Shown piece after piece: positions 7,604 through 16,540 of a stretch of DNA of 64,000 bases. Numbering within the stretch: the first letter of the stretch is position 1; every line of letters begins with the position of its first letter. Source of the stretch: Thiobacillus sp. 0-1251 (GTDB lineage Bacteria > Pseudomonadota > Gammaproteobacteria > Burkholderiales > Thiobacillaceae). Position numbers and translations under genes: made by a program. A model generated the notes under the pieces. That model was not told where the DNA came from, ran no database searches, and saw nothing but the letters and a program-made list of their open reading frames with translations. The stretch covers positions 620,001 through 684,000 of the forward strand of contig MKWL01000001.1 of assembly GCA_001899305.1 (NCBI GenBank), in the 5' to 3' direction.

Positions 7604-8782
7604 TCACGCGACCAGAACCGATGTCGTTTTCCGGGCGGCCACGATCTGGTTGCGTCCGCAGCGTTTGGCTTCGTATAGCGCGATGTCGGATGTGCGGATC
7701 AGCTCGGCGGGCGACGACACGGAAGCAAGATCGCACGAAGATACGCCGAAACTCAGGGTGACCTGGCTGGCCACGGGCGAGGCGTCGTGGGGCAGATTCA
7801 AGGCCAGGATACGCTCGCGTAACTGCTCGGCCACGGCGATTGCGCCGTCCAGATCCGTCTGCGGCAACAGGATCGCAAACTCTTCGCCGCCGATTCGGGC
7901 CGCCACGTCGCCGGGGCGGGACAGCGCGTGGTGCATGGCCTGCGCAACGTCCACCAGGCACAGGTCGCCGGCCGGGTGCCCGTAGTGGTCGTTGTATTCC
8001 TTGAAGTGATCGATATCGGCCATGATGAGTGACAACGCCACGTTGTCGCGCTTCGCCCTTGCCCATTCCTTGCCGAGTTCTTCCTCGAACAGCCGCCGGT
8101 TCGGGATGCCGGTGAGACTGTCCAGGCGGACCAGGTACTCCAGCGCCTGCGCCACTTCGCTTGACGAGAACAGCTCGCGGCGCAGTTTTTCCGCGTCGCG
8201 GAACAGGCGGTGGACCTGGGCGGAGGTGGCGAGCATGGTGAGACCGAAGATGATCATCAGCAGGCCCATGACGAGATGGATGCGGTCGCCCACCCACATC
8301 ATTCGGATGCCGATGGGGACCACGACCGGAATGGCGAAGCACCCATAGGCGTAGCGCACGGACGACAGCAGCGGAACGGCGCCGGCCACCATTCCCCCCA
8401 GTACAAAAGCGAGCACGACCTGGTGCGGGAAGGAACTGGGATGAAACAGGAGAATGCCGGACAGCCCCCACACCACGCCGGCCGCGCAGGCGCCTGCCAC
8501 GAAATACGTCGTCCAGACGGCCAGATCCGGCTCGCTTTTGGGCGAGGCGTTTCCAAACGCGCGCAAGCTGAGGAATCGCGCCCCGGTGACGGCGATGAGC
8601 AAGACTGACCAGCTTAGCAGGACGGGCGTGGGCACGGCGCCCCACAGCACCGCGGCAATGATGAGTCCGTTTGCCAGGTTGGCGATCAGCGATATGGGGA
8701 GCTGACGAAAGCTCTGCGCGATCTGCGGCACCAGGATGCCCGGATCCCGGGAATCTGAAGAGGGTGGCACGGGCTTATCCAA
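7604..8782 (-). CDS. membrane diguanylate cyclase
   Basis: A hydrophobic N-terminal half with about six transmembrane helices (residues ~30-200) is followed by a GGDEF domain that makes cyclic di-GMP from two GTP. The active-site loop is RIGGEEFAIL, and the product-inhibition site RPGD lies five residues before it, so feedback inhibition should be intact. The start is TTG with GGGAG at seven-base spacing. The membrane domain looks like a MASE-type sensor but its class is not recognised. Monocistronic. Confidence 0.93.
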   Translation of the reverse strand: MDKPVPPSSDSRDPGILVPQIAQSFRQLPISLIANLANGLIIAAVLWGAVPTPVLLSWSVLLIAVTGARFLSLRAFGNASPKSEPDLAVWTTYFVAGACAAGVVWGLSGILLFHPSSFPHQVVLAFVLGGMVAGAVPLLSSVRYAYGCFAIPVVVPIGIRMMWVGDRIHLVMGLLMIIFGLTMLATSAQVHRLFRDAEKLRRELFSSSEVAQALEYLVRLDSLTGIPNRRLFEEELGKEWARAKRDNVALSLIMADIDHFKEYNDHYGHPAGDLCLVDVAQAMHHALSRPGDVAARIGGEEFAILLPQTDLDGAIAVAEQLRERILALNLPHDASPVASQVTLSFGVSSCDLASVSSPAELIRTSDIALYEAKRCGRNQIVAARKTTSVLVA

Positions 8783-9045
8783 CGGCGAGCTCCCTTGACG
8801 AGGTTTCTGGACGCATCTCGTCTGCGCACGAACGTCTATCCAATATAGGCCACGCTGCGCGGATCATGGTTCGGGCATACGCATACTGCAACCTCTGGGC
8901 GCCGCTAACGGGGCCGGCTCGAATGGACGCCACGCGCTTGACGAGCCACGGGTCTCGCGAGCTTCGGATTCTGTTCCTCGCGGGATGCGCCGGGGTAAAC
9001 TTGCCGTCAGCGGCCGTTTGGCCAATCCAGGGGGAATCAGCGATC

Positions 9046-10014
9046 ATGTCCCAGCAGCATCCCATCGTTGCCGTGACCGGTTCGTCCGGTGCCGGCCTGT
9101 CCACGATACGCCACGCGTTCAAGTTCATTTTCGAGCGCCTGAACATCAAGCCCGCGATCGTTCATGGCGACGGTTTCCGGCGCTATACCGATCGGCAGTT
9201 CGCCGCCTTGCTCGACGAGGCGCGGCGCAGCGGCCGCAACATTTCCTGGTTCGGGCCCGAGTGCAATCATTTCCAGGAGCTGGAATCGTTTTTCCGGACC
9301 TATGGCGAATGCGGCAGCGGGGTGGTTCGCCAGTATGCGCACACGGCCGAGCACGGCGAGGAACTGGGGGTGCAGGCTGGCGAGTTCACGCCCTGGGCGC
9401 CGCTGCCGCCGGGCAGCGATCTCCTGTTCTACGAGGGGCAGCATGGCGGCCTGATGGCCAACACCTGGACCCGCCGCAAGATCGAATCGTGCCACTTTCC
9501 GCCGGAAATAGACCGTCGCGTGGGACGCCCGGGCGTCGACGTGGCCCAGCATGTGGACCTGCTGATCGGCGTGGCGCCGGCCATCAACCTGGAGTGGATA
9601 CAGAAGATCCACCGCGACTGCAAAAAGGGCACGTGCACGCCCGAGGAATCGGTGGAAACCATCCTGCGCCGCATGGACGACTACATCCATTACATCGTGC
9701 CTCAGTTCGGCCTGACCGACATCAACATCCAGCGCATGCCGCTGGTGGACACCTCCGACCCGTTCATTGCGCGCGACGTGCCGCTGGCCGACGAATCGCT
9801 CTGCGTGATCCACTTCCGCGACCGCGAACGCCATGATTTTCCCGAGTTGCTCCGGCGCATTCCCGGCGCCTACATGTCGCGCCCGACCACCATGGTGGTT
9901 CCCAACAACGACCTGCGGCTGGCGCTCGGCATGATTTGCGGTCCGATACTGGCCCGGTTCATGGAAGCGCGCAGCGAAGCGACGGGCTTGGGTCAGGCGA
10001 CGGTTTCCCCGTGA
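9046..10014 (+). CDS. prk: phosphoribulokinase
   Basis: Catalyses ATP-dependent phosphorylation of ribulose 5-phosphate to the RuBisCO substrate ribulose 1,5-bisphosphate, the dedicated step of the Calvin cycle. The 322-residue length fits the proteobacterial octameric form. Walker A is VTGSSGAGLST (residues 8-18; Thr is more usual at the Leu). VHGDGFRRY and FEGQ-like FYEGQHGG are family motifs. The ATG at 9046 follows AGGGGGAAT; the frame stays open far upstream, but that portion has no family similarity. No other cbb genes are adjacent. It implies autotrophic growth. Confidence 0.95.
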   Translation: MSQQHPIVAVTGSSGAGLSTIRHAFKFIFERLNIKPAIVHGDGFRRYTDRQFAALLDEARRSGRNISWFGPECNHFQELESFFRTYGECGSGVVRQYAHTAEHGEELGVQAGEFTPWAPLPPGSDLLFYEGQHGGLMANTWTRRKIESCHFPPEIDRRVGRPGVDVAQHVDLLIGVAPAINLEWIQKIHRDCKKGTCTPEESVETILRRMDDYIHYIVPQFGLTDINIQRMPLVDTSDPFIARDVPLADESLCVIHFRDRERHDFPELLRRIPGAYMSRPTTMVVPNNDLRLALGMICGPILARFMEARSEATGLGQATVSP

Positions 10015-10077
10015 ATTGAACCGTCAAATCAAGGGGGCGACCCAGACATGATCAGGTGTTGGCGCATTGGGTCATGC

Positions 10078-10440
10078 TCAGGCCGTTACCCACTCGACCG
10101 CCTCGGCAAACTGTGCGTTGGAAAAGACCTTGAGCGGACACGGGATGGCAAATCGAAAGAGGCCGATTGCGCCCCGCATGCCGTCGCTGTCCGTGACGAA
10201 GGCGATCTTTTCCCACGCCTTGAGATGGGTGAATCCCAGTTTCGCGTCATCCCACATCGCGCCTGCGCTGAATCCGGAAAATGCCGGCCCCAATTGGTAC
10301 AGGACGCGAACGGCGCCGTGCGCCTGCAGCTTCGATTCGATGGCGGGAATCACGACGGACTCATAGTCCTGCGCGGTCACCTGTCCCGATGCACGTAATC
10401 CGACGATGGGGTCTGGCAGACCCGGCAAAAGCTCGATCAT
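10078..10440 (-). CDS. STAS/SpoIIAA-like protein
   Basis: A 120-residue single-domain protein of the SpoIIAA-like (STAS/SEC14, formerly DUF3478) family: an N-terminal strand MIELLPGLPDPIVGLRASGQV, then DYESVVIPAIE, then VRVLYQLG, then KLGFTHLKAWEKIAFVTDS. Members adopt the anti-anti-sigma fold but lack a phosphorylatable Ser partner system; function is unknown. AAGGAG at six bases decides the ATG at 10440 over the in-frame upstream ATG. Two further leftward small genes lie upstream (10541-11111). Confidence 0.85.
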   Translation of the reverse strand: MIELLPGLPDPIVGLRASGQVTAQDYESVVIPAIESKLQAHGAVRVLYQLGPAFSGFSAGAMWDDAKLGFTHLKAWEKIAFVTDSDGMRGAIGLFRFAIPCPLKVFSNAQFAEAVEWVTA

Positions 10441-10540
10441 CACGCTCTCCTTCGCGATTCGCACAACCGGCGTTCAGCCCGGGAATGGCGGCACGGCCGG
10501 TTCGCGGGTTTGACGGCCTGCACTGCCGATAGCCTGCAAT

Positions 10541-10762
10541 CTACGCCTCTTCAGTATCCGTGGGTGCGCAGGGTTTTCCGAATACCCGTGCGACCAGCGG
10601 TATCGTGGTGGCGATACCCACCGCAAGAAGCGTCCAGCCGACAGCGCGTCGCCGGTCCGGATCCAATCGGTTGCAAAGCAGCAGGGCGAGGCCCGCGCCT
10701 GCTGCTGCCCGTGTGCCGGCGATCAATCCGATTTCTGGAACGGTCAGGTTTACGTGTCTCAT
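10541..10762 (-). CDS. small two-helix membrane protein
   Basis: About 73 residues with two hydrophobic helices: VPEIGLIAGTRAAAGAGLALLL and AVGWTLLAVGIATTIPLVARVF, joined by a basic loop NRLDPDRRR. The start is one of two adjacent ATGs (10765 or 10762) downstream of GGGAAGG; spacing favours 10762. Resembles DUF4267-like membrane proteins, but the assignment is weak. It sits between two leftward genes and may be cotranscribed. Confidence 0.7.
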   Translation of the reverse strand: MRHVNLTVPEIGLIAGTRAAAGAGLALLLCNRLDPDRRRAVGWTLLAVGIATTIPLVARVFGKPCAPTDTEEA

Positions 10763-10784
10763 CATATGCCTTCCCATCTGTATG

Positions 10785-11111
10785 TCAGGCCAGGTAAGCC
10801 TTGGCTTCTTCGCCCGGATTGGGCAGACCCGCGATACGCCAGGCCTGGCGCGGGGAGCGGAACCGCTGATGTAGGCAATCCGCGTCGAGGCCGTTGAGGT
10901 GGCAAATATGGCTCAAGGCCGTGACCGCCCCGAATTTGTGGAATTCCTCGCGCAAGGTCAGCAGCAACTGCTGCTGCAACGCATCCATTTCTCCCAGGCC
11001 CTCGGAATTCGCGATGCGCTGCGCCAGCGCGATATCCCATTGTTCGGGATTGATGACGAAACCATCCCTGTCAAAAAGGGTACTTGGATCTTTCGCGGTG
11101 GTTGGGTTCAT
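10785..11111 (-). CDS. DsrC/TusE-family protein lacking the C-terminal cysteines
   Basis: A 108-residue DsrC-fold protein: DRDGFVINPEQWDIALAQRIA at the N-terminus, the central helices, and the C-terminal arm RSPRQAWRIAGLPNPG. In DsrC this arm carries two redox Cys; here Trp91 occupies the upstream position (CysB) and the tail GEEAKAYLA has no terminal Cys (CysA). It therefore cannot carry a trisulfide or persulfide as DsrC or TusE do, and matches the cysteine-less RspA-type group proposed to be regulatory. A second DsrC-like gene is at 61888-62259. Confidence 0.88.
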   Translation of the reverse strand: MNPTTAKDPSTLFDRDGFVINPEQWDIALAQRIANSEGLGEMDALQQQLLLTLREEFHKFGAVTALSHICHLNGLDADCLHQRFRSPRQAWRIAGLPNPGEEAKAYLA

Positions 11112-11481
11112 GCGCTTGTCCTGTGTGCGGGGTTGCCGATGCCAGCGCCACCCCGTCTATCAATGCCGATTACGTGGCACGATGGCTAATCGGAAACGAT
11201 GGCCAAATGATGCCGACAAGGGCGATGATTGGCAGCGAGGGGGCGTCCGAATTCCGTGTAAGCCATGTCTGAAAATGGGAGCGGGGCTTCCCGCGTGGGT
11301 TGAAGTGGCCGGATCGAAGGGAGCGGAGGCTGTCGCTTCCCGCTTGCGATAACCTGCCTGCCAGGTGAGGACATGAGACGTTCCGGGCTATCTGGCATAA
11401 GGTACGCATGTTGACGCGACCGAAACATCGGTTCATGCGGACGATCCACTCTCAATCTGGATACAGGAAAGGCCTGCTGCG
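11112..11481. other. intergenic, divergent region without recognised gene
   Basis: About 370 bases between the leftward DsrC-like gene and the rightward GST gene. It must hold both promoters, but no convincing paired -35/-10 boxes, hairpins or repeats were identified. Short reading frames here lack ribosome binding sites. Confidence 0.5.
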
Positions 11482-12120
11482 ATGAGCGAACTGACCATCT
11501 GGACCTACGACTGGGTGCCTGAAGGCCCGCGTGGTTTTGTGCGTGATCTGAGGCTGAGATGGGCGTGCGAGGAAGCCGGTCTCGGCTATGCCGTCCGCAC
11601 GGTTCCATTCGACGGCCCTGATACCCATCATCTCGCATACCAGCCTTTTGGCCAGGTCCCCTTCCTGAGCGACGGCGAACTGGAGTTGTTCGAGAGCGGT
11701 GCCGGGCTGCTGCATCTGGCCCGGAAAAGCGACACGCTGATGCCGCGCGATCCGGTTGGCGAAGCGGAAACGCTGCAATGGACGATCGCCGCGCTCAACT
11801 CGATCGAGATGGTCTCCGTGCCGTGGTGGTTTTTGAAGATCTCCGGCGATGAGAACAATGGTCTTGAGGGATGGATGGGCACGCGTCTCGACCAGCTCGA
11901 AAAAGTGCTGGGCGGGCGGGCATGGCTCGCGGCGGACCGCTTCACGGTCGCAGACCTGCTGATGGCGGACGTATTGCGCATTCCGGACATCCGCTCGTTT
12001 GGCGACCGGCCGGCGACCGAGGCCTATGTGGCGCGTGTCACGGATCGCCCCGCATTCAAAAAAGCCCGGGCCGACCAGATGGATCATTTCGAGGCCGCCG
12101 ACGAGAAGCGGGCGAAATGA
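11482..12120 (+). CDS. glutathione S-transferase family protein
   Basis: A 212-residue two-domain GST. The N-terminal thioredoxin-like domain is MSELTIWTYDWVPEGPRGFVRDLRLRW with the cis-Pro motif GQVPFL and ELFESGAGLLHLA, where E/S contact glutathione. The C-terminal helical domain contains the hydrophobic core and N-capping motif AADRFTVADLLMADVL. Substrates are not predictable. The family conjugates or transfers glutathione to electrophiles in the cytoplasm. AGGAAAGG precedes the start. Monocistronic. Confidence 0.92.
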   Translation: MSELTIWTYDWVPEGPRGFVRDLRLRWACEEAGLGYAVRTVPFDGPDTHHLAYQPFGQVPFLSDGELELFESGAGLLHLARKSDTLMPRDPVGEAETLQWTIAALNSIEMVSVPWWFLKISGDENNGLEGWMGTRLDQLEKVLGGRAWLAADRFTVADLLMADVLRIPDIRSFGDRPATEAYVARVTDRPAFKKARADQMDHFEAADEKRAK

Positions 12121-12188
12121 ATCAAACGGACCGGGCTCGGGTGATTTGCCTTCGATGAATCCGGGCGAGGTGTTTCACGCCACGCGCC

Positions 12189-12557
12189 TTATTTCGCGAA
12201 ATCCTCGGGCCCGAAGATCTGCCGGATCTCGATGGTGTCGCCTTCGTCCGCCGGGCAGCGTTGCGCCCACTTCACCACGTCTTCCTTGGATGGCGCATCC
12301 ACCAGCCAGTAACCGCCCAGCACTTCCTTCGCTTCGATCAACGGCCCGTCGGTGACGGAGGGCTTGCCTTGGGTGAACGACACGCGCGCCCCCTTGGCCA
12401 ACGGGTGCAGGCCGTTGAGCGATTCGATTTTGAGCGCTTTGCCCATCTCCTCGTTGAAGCGTCCCATCGCTTCCATTTTCTTGAGGTCAGGCGTGAAGTC
12501 AGGCGCCGGTTTGCCGCCCTGGTACACGGCGGGAATCATCAGCATCATGAATTGCAT
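12189..12557 (-). CDS. YciI-like (DGPF domain) protein
   Basis: A 122-residue ferredoxin-like-fold protein of the YCII/DGPF family. Hallmarks are MQFMMLMIPA at the N-terminus and TDGPLIEAKEVLGGYWLVDAP, the DGPF motif region. In many bacteria these genes accompany ECF sigma factors, but none is adjacent here. Function is unproven. AAGGAG six bases before ATG 12557 selects that start over the ATG two codons upstream. Confidence 0.92.
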   Translation of the reverse strand: MQFMMLMIPAVYQGGKPAPDFTPDLKKMEAMGRFNEEMGKALKIESLNGLHPLAKGARVSFTQGKPSVTDGPLIEAKEVLGGYWLVDAPSKEDVVKWAQRCPADEGDTIEIRQIFGPEDFAK

Positions 12558-13019
12558 GGTCATCTCCTTTTGGGGTGTCGATAACCAGGACGACGTTTGT
12601 AGAGGGGCCGAATCGACAACCGATAATTTTTTCGAGAATAAAAAGAATAAAAGGGGCCAGGCTCGAATTGAATAATCGTAGCTTTGAAATCAGCGGATCG
12701 GTAGAAGTGAAGATACGAGGTTTTGCAAAAACACATTTTCATTCCACGCCAAGCTCCTTATTCGGGTCAATAAGGGATCGACTTCGGGTTGTTCATCCGG
12801 GTATTGAGTTCGGTAACGCAAAACCATGGCGACCAGAATGCCCCTGAAGTTCGCCATGCGATACCGCACCGGGCGGACCGCCGCTACATGTGGTCGGCAA
12901 GCGCGCTCTGGGTTATCCTCGCGGCCACGCCGTCTCCGGTCGATCCGTCAATCGCCAGGCCTGCAGGAGGCGGGCAGGTGTTTCAAAGCCTGGCGTTGTT
13001 CATAACAGGGGAGCCATAC
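12558..13019. other. intergenic region with a REP-like scar
   Basis: About 460 bases between the divergent YciI-like and lipoprotein genes. ATAAAAGGGGCCAGGCTCGAATTGAATAA at 12647-12675 is the clearest copy of the dispersed repeat. The rest shows no supported coding frame; the open frame running into the lipoprotein gene has no RBS or conserved sequence. Confidence 0.55.
12647..12675. repeat. REP-like scar, best copy
   Basis: Contains AAAGGGGCCAGGCTCGAATT, matching the elements at 4621, 4723 and 16803 with small differences. No transposase gene is adjacent. Confidence 0.6.
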
Positions 13020-13568
13020 ATGAAAAAAATTGCAGTCGTCCTTGCCGTGATGTCACTGAGCGCATGCTCGACCTTCACGCCACCGCGTTACAGCATTTCC
13101 GCTGACACTAACGTGGCTCTGAAGTCGATTGGCATAGGCAATATCAACGTGGGCCCGTTCACGGGACCAGCGACTTTTGACAGGGCCTGCCGAGGTGCCG
13201 GTCCGATCGCGCCGCCCGACAATATGAGCTTCGAGGCCTACATCCAGAAAGCGCTTGCGGACGAGTTGAAGGTCGCGGGCTTGTTCGATGACAAGACGCC
13301 GAAGATCACGCTCACAGGCAGCCTGGAAACCCTCAGCTTTTCCTCATCACGCGGACTCACCGGTGGCCAGTGGGATATCGGCTTGCGTCTCAAGTCGTCG
13401 AACGGAAAATCGCTTTTCGTCTCGGAACATTATGAGTTCGAGAGTGGATTTATCGCCGACACGGCATGCAAGCAGACGGCCGAAGCCTATTTTCCGGCGG
13501 TTCAGAACGTGATTGGCAAAGCGATCAGGAACCCGGATTTCAAGGCGCTTCTCGCTCAATCCCAGTAG
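13020..13568 (+). CDS. hypothetical lipoprotein
   Basis: A 182-residue product with a lipobox signal, MKKIAVVLAVMSLSAC (Cys16), and a single periplasmic domain: NVALKSIGIGNINVGPF, FEAYIQKALADELKVAGLFDD, KITLTGSLETLSFSS. The arrangement of a surface-strand/helix pair followed by ALADEL..AGLF resembles proteobacterial lipoproteins that carry a CsgG/TolB-N-like domain. Function is unknown. GGGGAGCC lies 11 bases before the ATG. Confidence 0.88.
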   Translation: MKKIAVVLAVMSLSACSTFTPPRYSISADTNVALKSIGIGNINVGPFTGPATFDRACRGAGPIAPPDNMSFEAYIQKALADELKVAGLFDDKTPKITLTGSLETLSFSSSRGLTGGQWDIGLRLKSSNGKSLFVSEHYEFESGFIADTACKQTAEAYFPAVQNVIGKAIRNPDFKALLAQSQ

Positions 13569-13751
13569 CGTGAGACTTGAGGCATGTGCAAGCAAGCCGC
13601 GTGAGAATTCCGCCGGCCGCCCTATAAAGGCGGGGGATGGGGATGAAACCATGTGTGGCTGGCAGCGCATGCTGCCGTGATTTGGTGTCGGCGGCGCTGA
13701 CGGCAGTGCAGGAGCGGGACCGTCCGCCGAGCGGAAAATGCTCCGCTGCAG

Positions 13752-14339
13752 TCAGTCGTCGAACACTTCGTAGTCGATCGGCTTGAAGCTGTAGTTGTTG
13801 GACTGCTCGGCGGAGCAGGCTGTGAGACCGACGATCAGATCCATCTGGGCAACAAGATCCACGTAGTCTCCCGCTTTGCTGCGGGGCGGCCTGACCGCGA
13901 TTTCGCCGGTCTCGCCGTTGACGTCGACGTTCATGAATATATTGAATGTGACCGGGATCTGGTCCGGCGCGATGCCGAAAGGCGCGAGCGCCTCCGACAG
14001 GTTGCCGTGACAGCCCCGGTGCGGATGCTCATGGCCGTAGAGGATGCGAAAGGTATCGGCAGAGCAGGGCGTCAGCAGAAAATCATGGCGTCGCACGCGA
14101 TCCTCGCCGATACGGAACATCGGCGTGCTGCGGTTGGAATACAGGATGTCGTCCGTCGTCAGGAAGAGTCTGGAGGCGTAATCGAGGGTACGTCCAGAGG
14201 ACAGGTACTCCTGTGTATCGCGACGATTGAACGCGACCAGGTCGGAGACTTGTTCGCCCCTCGGATCGATGACCCGCAGCCGCTGCCCGGCGCGCAGCTC
14301 GAACGCCACAGCCGAGCGGGGAGGGATCTCAGCGCGCAT
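13752..14339 (-). CDS. DUF1989 (urea-carboxylase-associated) family protein
   Basis: A 195-residue protein matching DUF1989: an N-terminal IPPRSAVAFELRAGQRLRVIDPRGEQVSDLVAFN, a central HPHRGCHGNL, the sequence VTFNIFMNVDVNGETGEIAV, and C-terminal VGLTACSAEQSNNYSFKPIDY. The conserved Cys and His residues fit the metal site of the family. These proteins occur with urea carboxylase and guanidine degradation genes. The start at 14339 lies inside the end of the upstream gene (11-base overlap), so translation is coupled to the YqcI/YcgG gene. Confidence 0.9.
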   Translation of the reverse strand: MRAEIPPRSAVAFELRAGQRLRVIDPRGEQVSDLVAFNRRDTQEYLSSGRTLDYASRLFLTTDDILYSNRSTPMFRIGEDRVRRHDFLLTPCSADTFRILYGHEHPHRGCHGNLSEALAPFGIAPDQIPVTFNIFMNVDVNGETGEIAVRPPRSKAGDYVDLVAQMDLIVGLTACSAEQSNNYSFKPIDYEVFDD

Positions 14340-15012
14340 GAAACGGGCACGTCCAGTGATCGTCGACGGCGCGTCCACTGTACTGACGGGCTTCAGAGCC
14401 GGCTCCAAAAGGTTTGAGCATGGGATTCGGCGTTCCTTCCAGTTGTGTGTCGCGCTTGATGATGGTGTCCCGAATCGGCATGTATTTCCCATCGCTTCGC
14501 AGGCGTTCGAATTGGTCGTGCAGATTGAACACCAGGGCCGGGCGCACAAAGCGCCGCGCAGTCCGGCTCGCGCCCGGGTGCAGGCCTACGACGTAGTATC
14601 CGCGCCCGCCCACGCTGAAGCTGAAGTCCGCAGACTTCGGGTCTTTGCTCACCCTGGGATCCCAGTCGTGATGGACGGCATCGGCATGATGCATGCTGTC
14701 CAGATACTGCCATAGAACGGATTCGAAAGCGTCTTCCGTGAGCGTTCCGGGCTGGCGAAACAGGACTACCACGCTCTGGAACAAGGGCGAATCGCGGTCG
14801 TACTCGTGACTGAACTGCTGCAAGGCAGCGACGGTCGAGGCGGCCGGGCCGCCTCGCAAAGTGTTTTCGATCCGGTAAATGATCTGCCCGCGGCTCAGCG
14901 CCGATTTCGCACCCACGCATGGAAAAGACTCGGCGGCAATAAATGCTTCGAAGCGGCCGATCAATTCCCCCTCCGAGATATCCGTAGCAGACGGTTGCGA
15001 TTGCATGCGCAT
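14329..15012 (-). CDS. YqcI/YcgG family (GntA-like) heme N-oxygenase candidate
   Basis: A 227-residue protein of the YqcI/YcgG family, which includes GntA, the heme-dependent N-hydroxylase of guanitoxin biosynthesis. Visible signatures are FPCVGAKSA near the N-terminus, GRGYYVVGLHPGASRTARRF, PALVFNLHDQFERLR, RDTIIKRD, EGTPNPML and the end SEARQYSGR with HWTCPF. It is first in a two-gene overlapping operon with DUF1989. Guanidine- or arginine-type substrates are a reasonable guess from the two families, but no other guanitoxin genes are present. Confidence 0.88.
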   Translation of the reverse strand: MRMQSQPSATDISEGELIGRFEAFIAAESFPCVGAKSALSRGQIIYRIENTLRGGPAASTVAALQQFSHEYDRDSPLFQSVVVLFRQPGTLTEDAFESVLWQYLDSMHHADAVHHDWDPRVSKDPKSADFSFSVGGRGYYVVGLHPGASRTARRFVRPALVFNLHDQFERLRSDGKYMPIRDTIIKRDTQLEGTPNPMLKPFGAGSEARQYSGRAVDDHWTCPFHAR

Positions 15013-15342
15013 AACGCCCTTCCTTCCTCGAGAGTCTGTTCCCTGGCCTGTCTATTCAAAACGGGCTGGATTCATGGACTCGAGCTTAGCGTCGACGGCG
15101 TTTGAGCGAAGTCGTCCAGGGGTCGGGATGCGTGTAGGAAATGGCTGAAGCGGCAGAGGCGTAAATACGGGCGGGTGCCCACCTGGGGCTGTTGGAGGTG
15201 GGCAGAGTCTCGAAGTTGGATTTTGCCCTCTCCCAACGCCGACAGTGTCTACGCGCCCTGGGCGCCTTTCTGTGCGTGGTCTGTCCGCTTACGGACTGAC
15301 GTGTTCCCGATGCCGCTGACGCCGGCAGGCACGGGAGCAAGC
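15013..15342. other. intergenic region, no feature seen
   Basis: About 330 bases between the YqcI/YcgG gene and the end of the next leftward gene. It should hold the promoter of the YqcI/YcgG-DUF1989 operon. No convincing small gene, hairpin or repeat was identified. Confidence 0.5.
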
Positions 15343-15792
15343 TTACTTTGATGTGGGAGAAAAAATCCCGCTCCAACGGCTGGTCGCGATACGCAACTGG
15401 TCTGACCCGAACTTCGTCAGTTTGAATTTTCCACCGTTTTTTAATGCAAGGCGCAAAAGCCAGCTGGCCGCCGGCCCCAGGCGAATCTGCTCCCCGCTGA
15501 ACCGGGCTTCGACATCCGTACCTGTTTTGCAAATGACGCCACGGCTCTCTGCCCAAAGGCCCTCGCCGGTTTTGGTGAATTCCATAAAAAGAGAACCATG
15601 GTTTTCAACAATGGACATCACCAGCGGTTTGCCGTCATCCATCGTAGTCTCTTCCCATTTCAGGGGGAAGATAGGGTGGCCGAGCATGACGCCCAATTCG
15701 CCGACCGTTGCTGCACAGGTTGGCAAAGCATGCGCTTCGCCATGCCAAGCCAGAAGCAATGGCAGGTATAACAGGATATATTTTCGGCGCAT
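15343..15792 (-). CDS. hypothetical secreted protein
   Basis: A 149-residue product with a signal peptide (MRRKYILLYLPLLLAWHGEAHA). The mature part has two Cys (LPTCAATVG and GVICKTG), which could form a periplasmic disulfide, and regular amphipathic strands (LVMSIVENHGSLFMEF). No family is recognised. Monocistronic, with slightly higher AT content than neighbours. Confidence 0.75.
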   Translation of the reverse strand: MRRKYILLYLPLLLAWHGEAHALPTCAATVGELGVMLGHPIFPLKWEETTMDDGKPLVMSIVENHGSLFMEFTKTGEGLWAESRGVICKTGTDVEARFSGEQIRLGPAASWLLRLALKNGGKFKLTKFGSDQLRIATSRWSGIFSPTSK

Positions 15793-16024
15793 GGCGAGAT
15801 CCCGTTTCTCTGGATGAGAGCGACTGGAGAAAACAGTCTAACCACACAATCTGATTTATTTCATGACAGTTTCAGCGTTGGAGGGCCATGTCCAGGATCG
15901 GTTTGCTTACGCCGCTCTGCCTGGGCTGAGGCCATAGCGGGCAGACACTCTCCGCCTGCCCTCCACACCCCATGCGACTCTCCCGACTTGATTTCGCTGA
16001 CCGGAAAACCCGGGAATCCCAGGG

Positions 16025-16381
16025 TCAGGGATGCGTGTATCCCAGCACCAACAGCAGCAGCGCCGTGATGGCCATGGCCGCGTGGAAGCTGACGCCCACC
16101 ATCGGTGGTGGCGAGCGGTGTTCATGGGTGCCCATGCGCAGGGCCAGCAGAACCAGCCCGCCGGCCAGCGCCAGCACGAACAGAAGCGCCGCATCGTTGT
16201 ACAACATGTGAACGGGACTGCTGAAGATATGCCGTCCCAACAGGACCAGGCCCAGCAGGGCAAGGCCGGCGTGCACCGCCGCCAGGGCCCGCGAGCCGCG
16301 TCGGTAGCGCACGCCCAGCACCACGAGCCCCAGGCCCAGCGCCACTGCCAGACAAAACAGAACGATTGCGGCAAGGATCAT
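16025..16381 (-). CDS. four-helix membrane protein
   Basis: A 118-residue integral membrane protein with four hydrophobic segments: MILAAIVLFCLAVALGLGLV, LAAVHAGLALLGLVLLG, AALLFVLALAGGLVLLALRMG and VSFHAAMAITALLLLVLGY. His residues in the second and fourth helices are noticeable, but no heme-binding pattern is established. GGAGA lies a few bases before the ATG. Function is unknown. Confidence 0.78.
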   Translation of the reverse strand: MILAAIVLFCLAVALGLGLVVLGVRYRRGSRALAAVHAGLALLGLVLLGRHIFSSPVHMLYNDAALLFVLALAGGLVLLALRMGTHEHRSPPPMVGVSFHAAMAITALLLLVLGYTHP

Positions 16382-16540
16382 GCGTTCTCCATCAATGCGT
16401 GCGATACAAGCTTGAATACGACCGGGTCTCGGACTGAGCGCTCGACGCGCGTCTTCGAACCTTGGGCGCGACTGCGTAGGGGGCGAGCAGGCTGAAGACC
16501 GGTCAAATAGGGCGTCGTTCCATCCATCTGAAAAAAACAC

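Noticed and set aside
8671-9045. upstream extension of phosphoribulokinase
   Set aside because: Prk proteins begin a few residues before the Walker A motif. ATG 9046 has a ribosome binding site, and the extension runs into the antisense of the diguanylate cyclase gene.
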